Source: Arbacia lixula (lineage: Eukaryota; Echinodermata; Echinoidea; Arbacioida; Arbaciidae). From it: a stretch of DNA of 64,000 bases. A program made the position numbers and the translations under genes. The stretch spans positions 27,462,335 to 27,526,334 of the forward strand of contig OZ022576.1 in the NCBI GenBank assembly GCA_963669155.1, in the 5' to 3' direction. The notes below the pieces were generated by a model. That model was given only the letters and a program-made list of their open reading frames with translations. It searched no databases and was not told the origin of the DNA. Within the stretch, counting starts at the first letter, position 1, and the number at the start of each line of letters is the position of its first letter. Of this stretch, positions 55,572 through 64,000 are shown in pieces.

Positions 55572-55865
55572 CAGGCAAACCCCGTTATAACGAGCACGGG
55601 TATAGCGAGAACCCTGTTATTTATTAACATTTTCAACTGTGCTGTTAAGATATTTTAGTGAGTTTTTAGCTAGTGAATTCAGTTTGGAATGATTGCAAAA
55701 CCATTTAAATATATTACAGTCCTCGCGGTAAATATGTTCTTGTTTGTGTAGTCCTATATATGCATGTTTCTGTATGTTTTCATCATGTACTTGTATAGGG
55801 AGCAATCGGCTATAGCGAGGAAAATGTGTGGGTCCCAACTTCCACATTATAACAGGGTTTCCCTG
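55572..55865. mobile_element. pogo-like MITE, copy F (internally deleted)
   Basis: CAGGCAAACCCCGTTATAAC after TA (55570-55571) and GTTTCCCTG before TA (55866-55867). 294 bp only: after GAGAACCCTGTTAT the family body jumps to ATTTTCAACTGTGCTG, so more than half is deleted. It lies in intron 5, 111 bp after exon 5. Confidence 0.88.
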
Positions 55866-56127
55866 TATGATGTTTGTTTTGGCTAGAAAACAGCTCATTC
55901 TTCAGTTTGTCCCTGTGGCAAAAGGCCAAACAGGGTGTGCTGTGTTAATCTAGCATGGTATACACATAAGCTGAATGATGATTGAATGGAGAAAGGAGAA
56001 AGCAATTATCTGTCAGTTAGATGATACATCAATTAACTCCCATTCATGATATACAAATTTACCAATGACATGGCGCAAAATCTATTAGGTCCATTGATAT
56101 GTGATCAATCAAAAACCATGTTCTTTG

Positions 56128-56913
56128 TCTCGCCCACCGGAGGTGAAGGCGAGACTAAGGGATCCAAATTACGTCCGTCCGTCGTCCGTCCGTCGTCCGT
56201 CACAAATGTTAAAGTTTACCTGCAAGACTCTCTTATGATCCATAACTTGGCAACTGTTACAGCAATGGCAGCCACACTTGGTTGATAGAAGCACTAGGGG
56301 TATCTTCATGTTATGGTGTTGTCAGAGGTCATGTGATAATGTCAAAGGTCATTTGAGGTCATATATTAAAGAGTATGTGCAAGACTCTCTTTTTCTATGT
56401 TAAAGTTTACCTGCAAGACTCTCTTATGATCCATAACTTCACAAGGGTTGCTTGGATTACAACCTAATTTGGGTCATAGATGCACTGGGGGTACCTTCAT
56501 GTTATGGTGGCGTTGGAGGTCACAGGATAAGGTCAAAGGTCATTTGAGGTCATACGTTAAAGTTTACCTGCAAGACTCTCTTTTGACAAATAACTCCACA
56601 TAGGTTGCTTGGATTACAACCTAACTTGGGTCATAGATGCACTGGGGGTACCTTCATGTTATGGTGCTGTTGGAGGTCACAGGATAAGGTCAAAGGTCAT
56701 TTGAGGTCATACGTTAAAGTTTACCTGCAAGACTCTCTTTTGACAAATAACTTCACATAGGTTGCTTGGATTACAACCTAACTTGGGTCATAGATGCACT
56801 GGGGGTACCTTCATGTTATGGTACCGTTGGAGGTCACAGGATAAGGTCAAAGGTCATTGCGTAGCAACGGAGATCGCGATATTTCTGGTTATTTTCGCAA
56901 GTGGGCGAGACAC
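56128..56913. mobile_element. TCTCGCCCACCGG...GGGCGAGA element with a satellite core
   Basis: Starts TCTCGCCCACCGGAGGTGAA with the inner palindrome-like GGCGAGACTAAGGGATCC, then (CCGTCCGTCGT)n at 56174-56200. Four to five tandem units of about 157 bp follow (TTAAAGTTTACCTGCAAGAC, GGGGGTACCTTCATGTTATG, AGGATAAGGTCAAAGGTCAT), and it ends GTGGGCGAGACAC. The layout is the same as the 30546-37254 element (short GC-rich ends, CCGT microsatellite, satellite core), but the sequences differ. Probably non-autonomous, Helitron-type; uncertain. Confidence 0.55.
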
Positions 56914-57993
56914 AATATTGCTAATGCCTTGTTTCTGTTAGGGCAGTTATGTAGTTTTTAACATGTTTTACCATACATTTAGATATTGGTGTATGAGAAG
57001 AAATAATGACCCATCTGTCTGCACAACCATCGATTTAGCTTCGCTTTCCAGAGCTAAGCTCTCCTTAGGAAATACTCTGAATCTCAGCACCTCTCCACTT
57101 CATGTGATTTCTTTCTTTCCTCATTCGCTTTCAGAGCAGGTCTTTTTTCAGAGCTATTTTAAAAAAAGACAGAGTTCATAGCTCTGTTGAGAGCTAAACT
57201 GCCTGAAAGAATACTGTGCATTTATTCACCTCCCGTTATTAATCTGTTTCCTTTTCTTTCTCACTCACTCTCTGAGCAACTCTTTTCAGAGCTATTCTGA
57301 AAGTATAACCCAACAGCTCTTTTAAAGGGTACCACCGGGCAGAAATTTAACTCTCTTACATCAAAGATATATCTCATATGAACATACAAAACAAGTATGA
57401 GCTCCTGGATGTATTTCTATATTGCTAGGGAATCATTTTTCCGATAACGGTACCACCTCACGATACTCTGATTGATCGCAGAGATCGGAAAGAGTATCTA
57501 TCCCGAGTGACTATCAACATGGCGGATAATGAAAATGGCATTACTGTATACTGTGCTTTTATACGACCCTACGTATCACGCGAGCTGCATGTGTACACAT
57601 AATAGCTTGAAAGTTCAAGCGAATGCGTGCAAAGTGATACTAACTAGCGTTTCCGCGTAGATCGCTTTAACGAACGCGTATTGATCTAGTGGATGTGCAA
57701 AACAAATAAATGCATGGAACATTGAGATAGCCGATGTTCCATGGCGATGTATTAAATAATTGCAATTTTCTCTAATTGCAGAAACATATTAGACCCTACA
57801 ACAAGTTGATTGATATTCAATTCTAGTACCCAAACAATCAAGCATTGGTTTTTTAATGCCTGGAGGTCCTCTTTAAGGTCTATCACATGATGTACTGTGA
57901 AATGCATCAAGTATTTTGCACCATGCAAGAACTTTCCTTCAAATACATGTATCAGTGCCACATAATCACTTAATTTTTTACTACATTTTCCAG
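56914..57993. other. Rest of intron 5, no recognisable gene
   Basis: No domain in the frames at 56963-57181 and 57752-58030. A repeated theme TTTCAGAGC(A/T)...CTCT at about 57040-57310 suggests a local degenerate repeat. Confidence 0.45.
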
Positions 57994-58105
57994 TCCATTC
58001 TTGCAGGTGACTTTGTGCTTTCAGTCTCATCCCAGGTGCTGGCTCGGATAGGGGATTCTGATGTCGTCATTGTGCTCTCAAATGTTGTCGAAGACTTGGT
58101 CAGAG
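57994..58105 (+). CDS. PDSS1: PDSS1 exon 6: SILAGDFVLSVSSQ helix
   Basis: The acceptor is ATTTTCCAG and the donor TCAGAG|GTACAT. The frame, set by the phase-0 end of exon 5, gives SILAGDFVLSVSSQVLARIG and ends N-V-V-E-D-L-V-R plus one base of a Gly codon (phase 1). The A-V-L-A-G-D-x-x-L-S block and the E-D-L-V-x-G-E helix are hallmarks of PDSS1-type synthases. It is the last exon seen. No further PDSS1 exon was found between 58106 and the fold-back array at 58.58 kb or in the retrotransposon beyond it. Confidence 0.95.
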
Positions 58106-58582
58106 GTACATGAAAGCATGAAATCAGAGTGAGAATTTGTTTTAGCTACTTATAGGTTAACTTCCACAGGTCAGGGTTGAATTGAATGTTGATCTTTGTG
58201 ATGTCTTGTAAAATATCACCAATCTTGGTACAATAATGATATATGGATCAATCCATGTCAAATCAACCCATTTGTAAACTCGACCTCTTCAATTTTCTTT
58301 ACACTCGCCCCAAATGTTCCTCAAAATGTCTAACGGAAGATTCTGAAATATTTTGCCCTAAGGTCGAATGGTTGCTAAGATACGGCGTCCCTCAACATCC
58401 AATGCATGGTTGAACCAATGAGTTTGAATAAACTTTGCTATTTTTGATTGGCAGCTGCAGCCAAGTTAGATGAGTTATATTGCTCATTTTCTGTTAATTG
58501 GAAAAACTTTAGAGTCTTAACATGTACAATATATTGTGGCGTGGATCTGAGTACCTGTTATTGAGCATGAGGTCACCAAAAT
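58106..58582. repeat. Intron 6 with a diverged inverse copy of ~23.1-23.45 kb
   Basis: Bases 58215-58540 match the inverse of about 23120-23440: ATGGATCAATCCATGTCAAAT, CTAACGGAAGATTCTGAAAT, GAATGGTTGCTAAGATACGG, GTTAGATGAGTTATATTGCT and GTCTTAACATGTACAAT. It is part of the Tc1-like family whose terminus is at 23577. No exon is seen. Confidence 0.7.
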
Positions 58583-59402
58583 GGTAAATTGCCAATTCGT
58601 CCACTGCCATTTCGTCTAATAGCCATTTTGTCTACATTCATTTCGTCTAATGCCATTTCGTCCATCAACATTTCGTCTACCACCCATTTCGTCCAGTCAC
58701 CATTTCGTCCAATAGCCATTTCGTCTAATCACCAGTTGGTCTATAACCAATTCGTCTCCAATCATTTCGTCTAATGCCAAATCGTCCATTTATCAGTTCG
58801 TCCAACGTTCATTTGATCCAATAGCCACGTCGGCTAATTTCAGTTGGTCCAATATCCACATCGTCTACTTATCAACTCGTCCAATTGCCATTTCGTCTAA
58901 TAATCATTTCTTCCATCAACCATTAGGTCCAATGATCAGTTCGTCTAACAACCAAATCGTCTAATAACCATTTTTCGTCTTATAGCCATTTCGTCTTAAA
59001 TATAAATGATGTTGATAATCACTGCGTGTCGCGAGAGTAATATGTGTAGAATGAAGTCTTGAGTCCGAAAAATCATCGCATTGCATTAAACACAGTACAA
59101 TAGGCATTTCCATTCACCAGTATGTGAATAGATCTGCACGTGGCACGCCGCAGCGGCGTGCCGGTCGTGTGAGAGATTCCGCACGCGGCACGTTCTCGTT
59201 GGAGAAAAAATTTGCATGCTCTGCAGCATAGTGGACCAGTATGCTTAGCAGACGAAATGGTGATTAGACAAAAATGGCAATTGGACCAATTGGTGATAAG
59301 ACCAAATGGCAATGAGACCAAATGATTGTTAGCCGAAATGGGTTTAGACCAAATGATAATAGACGAAATGGCTATTAGATGAAATGACTATTAGACGAAA
59401 TG
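58583..59402. repeat. TTCGTC(T/C) fold-back array
   Basis: The left arm (58596-58998) repeats CCATTTCGTCTAATAGCCAT-like units of about 17-18 bp more than 20 times. The right arm (about 59246-59402) carries the complement (GACGAAATGGCTATTAGA). The centre (58999-59245) has a GCACGCCGCAGCGGCGTGCC palindrome at 59141. The right arm is cut at 59402 by the LTR of element 2; the rest presumably continues beyond that element, outside the window. Confidence 0.88.
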
Positions 59403-60422
59403 TGTCACGGCCCGGTTTGGAGCCGACAGTAAAATAAAAGAGGAAAAACTTGTTGACCAATAACACCACAAACCGACTATGACAAATCAATTTAACTTAA
59501 CATTATTTTAATCAGTTACTGAAAATATCATTAATCTTACATTTCAATAACAAAATCATGTGATTAAAACAAATCATTTATACGGACCAGATAAACCACA
59601 CACCCAAATCAAACGGAATCACACCAACAATAAACACACGAAAACCTGGCAGTTCGCGGTCGGGGCCCCGTTTCAACGATGCTAGCTGCGTGGAACAAAA
59701 GAAAGACGACGCGCTTGACTTTCGATGAGGCTGCGAACTTGTGACGGGCGACTCCTCAGCGAAGTAGGCGACGTGGCGACGTGGTGACGTGGACAGTTCA
59801 GGGACACGTAAGGCGGCGTCAGTCCCGTACACAAACTCACCAAAGGTGAGTTTTCCAATAAGCTACAACGAAGACACCTCTTCAAAACTTGCAGCTACGA
59901 CAAAACAATAATTGGTGACGGCTGCTTAACTTCGGTTATACTTCAAATTCAATTGTAGACGGATGCTTGTCTTCGGATACACTTAGGTACAAATTGACCA
60001 CGAACTCAAAAGGAAACCACCGTACAGAACGAAAGCAAAAGAAAGTAATGCCTTAACGTGTACAACGTACGGTTAAATACCTTGCCCAACGTATCGCCTC
60101 GGGCGTGGCAAGGAGACGCTAGCGTGGGTGCTACAAAATTAACCCGTAACATGCATTAATTTATTAAACGTAGCTGGAAAAAGTACCAGGATAAATCCAC
60201 GGGAACGAAAGTACTAAAACAGCGATACTTGAACATTTTCGATAAATTTGCATATAAATGAAAGGGTAGACTTAACATTCGATCACCCGTTAAAACATGT
60301 GGTACACCTGTACCGGCTTTTACTCGGGCATGAAAATGAAAGAAATTACGATGCCTTTTACTAGACAAGAGTAACCATGGTAGACAATAAAATAAATGGA
60401 AATTTCAAGCCCACCTGTGACA
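59403..60422 (-). mobile_element. 3' LTR of Gmr1-like element 2
   Basis: On the - strand it starts TGTCACAGGTGGGC and ends CCGGGCCGTGACA (TG...CA, inverted ends TGTCAC/GTGACA), 1020 bp. It is preceded on the - strand by the polypurine tract GAGGGGCAAA (60432-60423). AAAATAAA-type words in the right position could serve polyadenylation. The partner LTR lies beyond 64000. Sequence unlike the LTR of element 1, so this is a separate family. Confidence 0.88.
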
Positions 60423-60748
60423 TTTGCCCCTCAACCAAAATTGACATTTATTCTCAAATTTCTTTCAAAATTTTCTTGTCCTGAATTAAAATTTACGTTT
60501 CATTAAGTTGAACATTTGGTTTCTCCTGGAAACTACCCCTTTTGACAATTTGATTAATATGTACAAAATCAAGTTTGAATTTTGGCCCTCAACCAAAATT
60601 GATATTTTGTCTTAAATTTCTTCAAAAATTTCTTGTCCTCAATTAAAATTTACAACGTGCCAATAGGTTTAACAATTGGTTTCTCCTGGAAACTACCCCT
60701 TTTGACAATTTGATTGATATATACAAAATCAAGTTTGAATGTTGCCCC
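60423..60748 (-). repeat. 3' untranslated region of element 2 with a direct repeat
   Basis: Two copies about 160-180 bp long each hold, on the - strand, GGGGTAGTTTCCAGGAGAAA, AGGACAAGAAA and TCAATTTTGGTTGAGGG. The polypurine tract is the end of the copy nearer the LTR, so each unit carries a potential polypurine primer. Confidence 0.75.
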
Positions 60749-63700
60749 TCACTCCACAGAAGGGCAGCGGCTCAGATAATCTGCCCCAACATTATCTGAT
60801 CCCTTGATTATCTCTACATGATACCGATGTGCCTGCATTGCGAGTGCCCATCTCATCACTCTTGCATTTTTCATTTGCGTTTTGGACAGATTGGCCAGCG
60901 GAAAATGGTCAGTTTGCAGTCTGAACTTTCGCCCATGCAAATGGTACGCAAATTTCTTGACCGCCCACACTACCGCCAAACATTCACGCTCAATGATTGG
61001 GTATGCGCGCTCGCGTGCGAGCAATTTACGACTTGCAAATTGCACCGGAAACAACTTGCCTTCGTGAGCCTGCATGAGAACGGCTCCGATGCCCACATCC
61101 GACGCGTCTGTCCTAACCACGAACTCTTTGTTGCTATCCGGAAGTCGAAGAATGGGGAACTTACTTACCCTCTCCTTTAGGGTCCGGAAAGCAGTTTCCT
61201 CCGCATCTCCCCAGTTTACCTTATTTGGTGCGTTGTTCTTGGTGAGGTCTGTAAGGGGTGCAGCAATCACAGCCATGTTAGGTATGAATTTGCGATAGTA
61301 TGCTACGAGGCCAACAAAAGCTCTCACCTCTTTCTTCGTAGTAGGTCTCGTTGCTGCCATCACCTTCTCCACCCCTTCCTTCGTAGGCTGGATTTTCCCT
61401 TCACTTACCATGTGTCCAAGGAACTCCACATTGGTACAACCAAAGTGACACTTCGTCGGTCTTGCCGTGAGGTTTGCTCTTCTCAGTGCCTCGAGTACTC
61501 TCCTGACGTCGTTGACGTGTTCCTCCCACGAAGTACTGCAGATCAAGATATCGTCTATGTAGTGTACGACATTGGGTATACCTTCCAGCAAACTCCTCAT
61601 CATCCTTGTGAACAGAGCAGGTGAGTTGACCATTCCAAAAGGAAGAACTTTGAACTCATACTGACCATCAGGCGTAACAAACGCTGTTTTGGCTCTGTCT
61701 TCTTGTCTTACTGGAATCTGCCAATACCCCTTGCAGAGATCGATTTTCGAGAAGACTGTCGCCCCTCCAACATCCGCGATGATCTCCTCCATATTCGGTA
61801 TTGGTTCATTGTCGATCACGGTTGCCGCATTTATCTTTCGATAATCTACACAAAATCGATTTTTGCCGTCCCTCTTCTTAACAATTACCACAGGTGACGC
61901 ATAAGGAGAGTTAGATTTGTCAATGATGCCCATCTTCATCATTGTGTCAACTTCTTCCCTGATCGTCTCTCGTAACGACTGTGGGACTTGATATGCTCTC
62001 GAACGTATGTGAGTTGGCGTGTTCAGTTCCACGGTGTGATTGATGATGTCTGTTCGTCCGGGCACATCCGTAAGGAGGTCCTCAAACTCATGAATGAGAG
62101 CGTCCATTTCCGCTCGCTGTCTTCCATCAATGCCTTCACCGAACTTCACATCTTTAACTCCTTCTGTCTGCTCCAATGAGGGGAATGAAATTCCTACCAC
62201 ACCGTCACCATCTCCACTATCGCCGTCCTCAATGACTTGGATAGCACTGCACGTTGGTACAGACTGTTCACTACTTACGTTATCACTGTCCTCAGTGACG
62301 TCATCACCTTGTCCCTGCGAAGGTACTTCGCTCACGACTTCTTCGTCGTCGTCGTTTTCCTCTCTGACGTCATCATCTTGCTCTGGCGACGATCTTGCAA
62401 GGTAGCGCTTCATAAGGTTTGCGTGGTACGTTTTCCTCTTCTTCCCGACTTGCAGTGAGTAGTTGTTCCGCGCCACCTTTCCTACTACCTCGTACGGTCC
62501 TCTCCACTGCATCAAAAGCTTGTTGGAGCTGGTGGGGAGAAGCAGCAACACACGATCGCCGCACTGGAACCTGCGTTCCTTGGCTTTGACATCGAAGTGT
62601 TTTTTGTACTTCCTCGATGACTTCTCGAGCTCGGTCTTGGCCACTCTGCACGTTGACTCCAACCTCTCCTGTAAGTCAAGAACATACTGGTAAGTAGACT
62701 TTACTTCCTCTTCAGATATGTCTTCGGACCACAATTCCTTCAGGATGGTTAAGGGACCCCTGACTGTCCTCCCGTACATCAACTCGAAGGGAGAATATCC
62801 CAAACTCTCGTGGGGCACCTCACGATAGGCGAACAAGAGGGCGGGCAAATACCTGTCCCAGTCCCTTGGACGTTCCTGACACATTCTCCTTAACATCTGC
62901 TTCAATGTACCATTGAATCTTTCACATGCCCCATTCGCCATAGGATGGTAAGGGGAAGTGTGAAACTGTTTCACACCAAGCAGACGAGAGACTTCCTTCA
63001 GTACTCCAGATACAAACTGAGTACCATTGTCTGATAGTATCTCATTTGGAACCCCTAACCTTGAGAAAACTTCGATCAAAGCTTCAGCCACACGCTCTGC
63101 TTCAATTCTCGGCAGGGCTATTGCTTCGGGGTATCGTGTTGCTAGATCAACAATCGTTAGAATGTATCGATTACCCTTTTCTGTTATCGGCTGTAAGGGT
63201 CCTACCAAATCTACTGCAATTCTCCTGAAACAAGTGTCAATCAGGGGAGGCATAACTACGGGGACTTTACCGACCTTTCCTTTAGGAGTAGTCCTTTGGC
63301 ACGAATCACATGACGCACAGTACCGTCGGACGTCCGACTGTAGTCCCGGCCAGTAGAAATGACCCAATATGCGATCCGTAGTCTTCTTTGCCTTGAGATG
63401 TCCTGCTAATGCCGAGTCGTGGGCGAGCCGTAGAACTTGAGGCCTGAAGGGAGTGGGGACTAGCAGCTGGGTGAACATCTGTCCGTTGACCTGTGTAGGC
63501 AGTGACTGAAATTCACGGAAAAGCAGGCCATTCTTATAGTAATACCGTACTTGACTCCCCTTACCTACAGTCTTGGGCTCTCCGTCTTCGGCGGCCAACT
63601 TCCGGAGTTTCTCCAGTGACTCGTCTTGTTGCTGAGCAGCAATGATGTCCTCCCTAGTAGCGGTAATCTCGGGCCCTCCCGATGATTCCAGCGGCTTCCA

Positions 63701-64000
63701 GGGTCTCTCCTTCCGTTGTTTCATCCCCCGTGTCTCTACAGCTGCAGCTTCTGTTCCATCTACCTCCGGCTGTAGACTCTCCTGGACATCGAGGCTCGGT
63801 TCGGCACTGACCTCCTCGTTGATGTCGTCTGGCGGATCACGTGGCTTCTCGGCGTCCACTCCATCCTTTGCGACTTCTGCTGACCACTCAACTTGTGCTT
63901 CCTCAGGCTTCTTTGCTCCTGAAATGTTACCAATAATAACATCATACACGGGATGAGTCATACAGAGTGCATTCACCTTACCAGAAAAGACCGGACAACT
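60749..64000 (-). CDS. pol polyprotein of Gmr1-like element 2, integrase before RT, N terminus outside the window
   Basis: More than 1080 codons are open from the right edge to a stop at 60749. The frame is already open at 64000, so the GTG at 63976 is not a real start. Order: protease tail (HPVYDVIIGNI); integrase zinc region (HDSALAGHLKAKKT about 63410; CASCDSC about 63310); integrase core D-D-E at IAVDLVGPL, LSDNGTQFVS and NGACERFNGTLK (63220-62920); GPY/F tail (MQWRGPYEVVG about 62500); acidic linker; reverse transcriptase (VIVKKRDGKNRFCVDYRKIN, FSKIDLCKGYWQIP, VLPFGMVNSP, catalytic YIDD near 61560); RNase H (VVRTDASDVGIGAVL, PIIERECLAVVWAV, LQTDHFPLANL). No frameshift or stop is visible and all key acidic residues are present, so it may be active. 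Confidence 0.96.
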   Translation of the reverse strand, partial: SCPVFSGKVNALCMTHPVYDVIIGNISGAKKPEEAQVEWSAEVAKDGVDAEKPRDPPDDINEEVSAEPSLDVQESLQPEVDGTEAAAVETRGMKQRKERPWKPLESSGGPEITATREDIIAAQQQDESLEKLRKLAAEDGEPKTVGKGSQVRYYYKNGLLFREFQSLPTQVNGQMFTQLLVPTPFRPQVLRLAHDSALAGHLKAKKTTDRILGHFYWPGLQSDVRRYCASCDSCQRTTPKGKVGKVPVVMPPLIDTCFRRIAVDLVGPLQPITEKGNRYILTIVDLATRYPEAIALPRIEAERVAEALIEVFSRLGVPNEILSDNGTQFVSGVLKEVSRLLGVKQFHTSPYHPMANGACERFNGTLKQMLRRMCQERPRDWDRYLPALLFAYREVPHESLGYSPFELMYGRTVRGPLTILKELWSEDISEEEVKSTYQYVLDLQERLESTCRVAKTELEKSSRKYKKHFDVKAKERRFQCGDRVLLLLPTSSNKLLMQWRGPYEVVGKVARNNYSLQVGKKRKTYHANLMKRYLARSSPEQDDDVREENDDDEEVVSEVPSQGQGDDVTEDSDNVSSEQSVPTCSAIQVIEDGDSGDGDGVVGISFPSLEQTEGVKDVKFGEGIDGRQRAEMDALIHEFEDLLTDVPGRTDIINHTVELNTPTHIRSRAYQVPQSLRETIREEVDTMMKMGIIDKSNSPYASPVVIVKKRDGKNRFCVDYRKINAATVIDNEPIPNMEEIIADVGGATVFSKIDLCKGYWQIPVRQEDRAKTAFVTPDGQYEFKVLPFGMVNSPALFTRMMRSLLEGIPNVVHYIDDILICSTSWEEHVNDVRRVLEALRRANLTARPTKCHFGCTNVEFLGHMVSEGKIQPTKEGVEKVMAATRPTTKKEVRAFVGLVAYYRKFIPNMAVIAAPLTDLTKNNAPNKVNWGDAEETAFRTLKERVSKFPILRLPDSNKEFVVRTDASDVGIGAVLMQAHEGKLFPVQFASRKLLARERAYPIIERECLAVVWAVKKFAYHLHGRKFRLQTDHFPLANLSKTQMKNARVMRWALAMQAHRYHVEIIKGSDNVGADYLSRCPSVE

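Larger units (their letters stand above)
5744..58105 (+). other. PDSS1: PDSS1 gene span, exons 1-6 of an incomplete gene
   Basis: Six exon-like blocks on the + strand join without a frame conflict: exon 1 ends in phase 0, exon 2 is 53 nt (ends phase 2), exon 3 is 112 nt (ends phase 0), exon 4 is 134 nt (ends phase 2), exon 5 is 139 nt (ends phase 0), exon 6 is 112 nt (ends phase 1). The joined product is about 236 residues. It has a basic, Ser/Arg-rich N terminus that looks like a mitochondrial transit peptide, then the conserved start of an all-trans polyprenyl synthase. The family makes the decaprenyl (or nonaprenyl) diphosphate tail of coenzyme Q in mitochondria, in animals as a heteromer with PDSS2. 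Family members are roughly 400 residues, so the C-terminal part with the second Asp-rich motif lies to the right. Introns of 19.8, 0.6, 15.4, 13.3 and 2.5 kb are filled with transposable elements. Exons 4-6 are secure; exons 1-3 rest on phase, splice sites and composition. Confidence 0.85.

Overview
The window is a piece of a eukaryotic nuclear genome, about two thirds AT. It has one spliced gene and a very dense load of nested transposable elements. The gene is on the + strand. Its six recognisable exons (5744-5902, 25657-25709, 26324-26435, 41878-42011, 55322-55460, 57994-58105) have GT..AG borders and fully compatible phases. They encode the N-terminal half of a trans-prenyltransferase best matched to decaprenyl diphosphate synthase subunit 1 (PDSS1), the enzyme that makes the coenzyme Q side chain. 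The gene runs off the right edge before its second Asp-rich motif. At least 52 kb is spanned by 709 coding bases.

Host: both Ty3/gypsy-type elements carry integrase upstream of reverse transcriptase, the order known from the Gmr1-like group described in deuterostomes. Together with abundant Tc1-, pogo- and hAT-like inverted-repeat elements and a Penelope-like remnant, this suggests a marine invertebrate deuterostome, most likely an echinoderm such as a sea urchin. The host is an inference.

Layout. 1-5.7 kb: satellite-like arrays, homopurine/homopyrimidine tracts and poly-G-containing repeats upstream of the gene. 5.7-6.9 kb: PDSS1 exon 1, then a rearranged tandem copy holding the 3' half of that exon. 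7-25.6 kb (intron 1): hairpins, a Tc1-like short element (8369-9011), two pogo-like elements (one split by a solo LTR that is itself split by a hAT-like element), a long fold-back (21.2-22.6 kb) and a Penelope-like GIY-YIG remnant inside inverted arms (23.65-24.61 kb). 25.6-42 kb: exons 2-4. Intron 3 holds one inverted-repeat element cut in two by about 12.1 kb, and inside that interval a nest of at least four levels that includes a nearly intact APE-type LINE. 42-55 kb (intron 4): a solo LTR, then a decayed Gmr1-like element broken by five later DNA-transposon insertions and bracketed by a direct duplication of intron sequence. 55-58 kb: exons 5 and 6. 58.6-64 kb: a TTCGTC-type fold-back array invaded by a second Gmr1-like element with an intact pol frame on the - strand, continuing past the right edge.

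No prokaryotic operon, CRISPR array, rRNA or convincing functional tRNA is present. Most short open frames are chance or repeat-derived.
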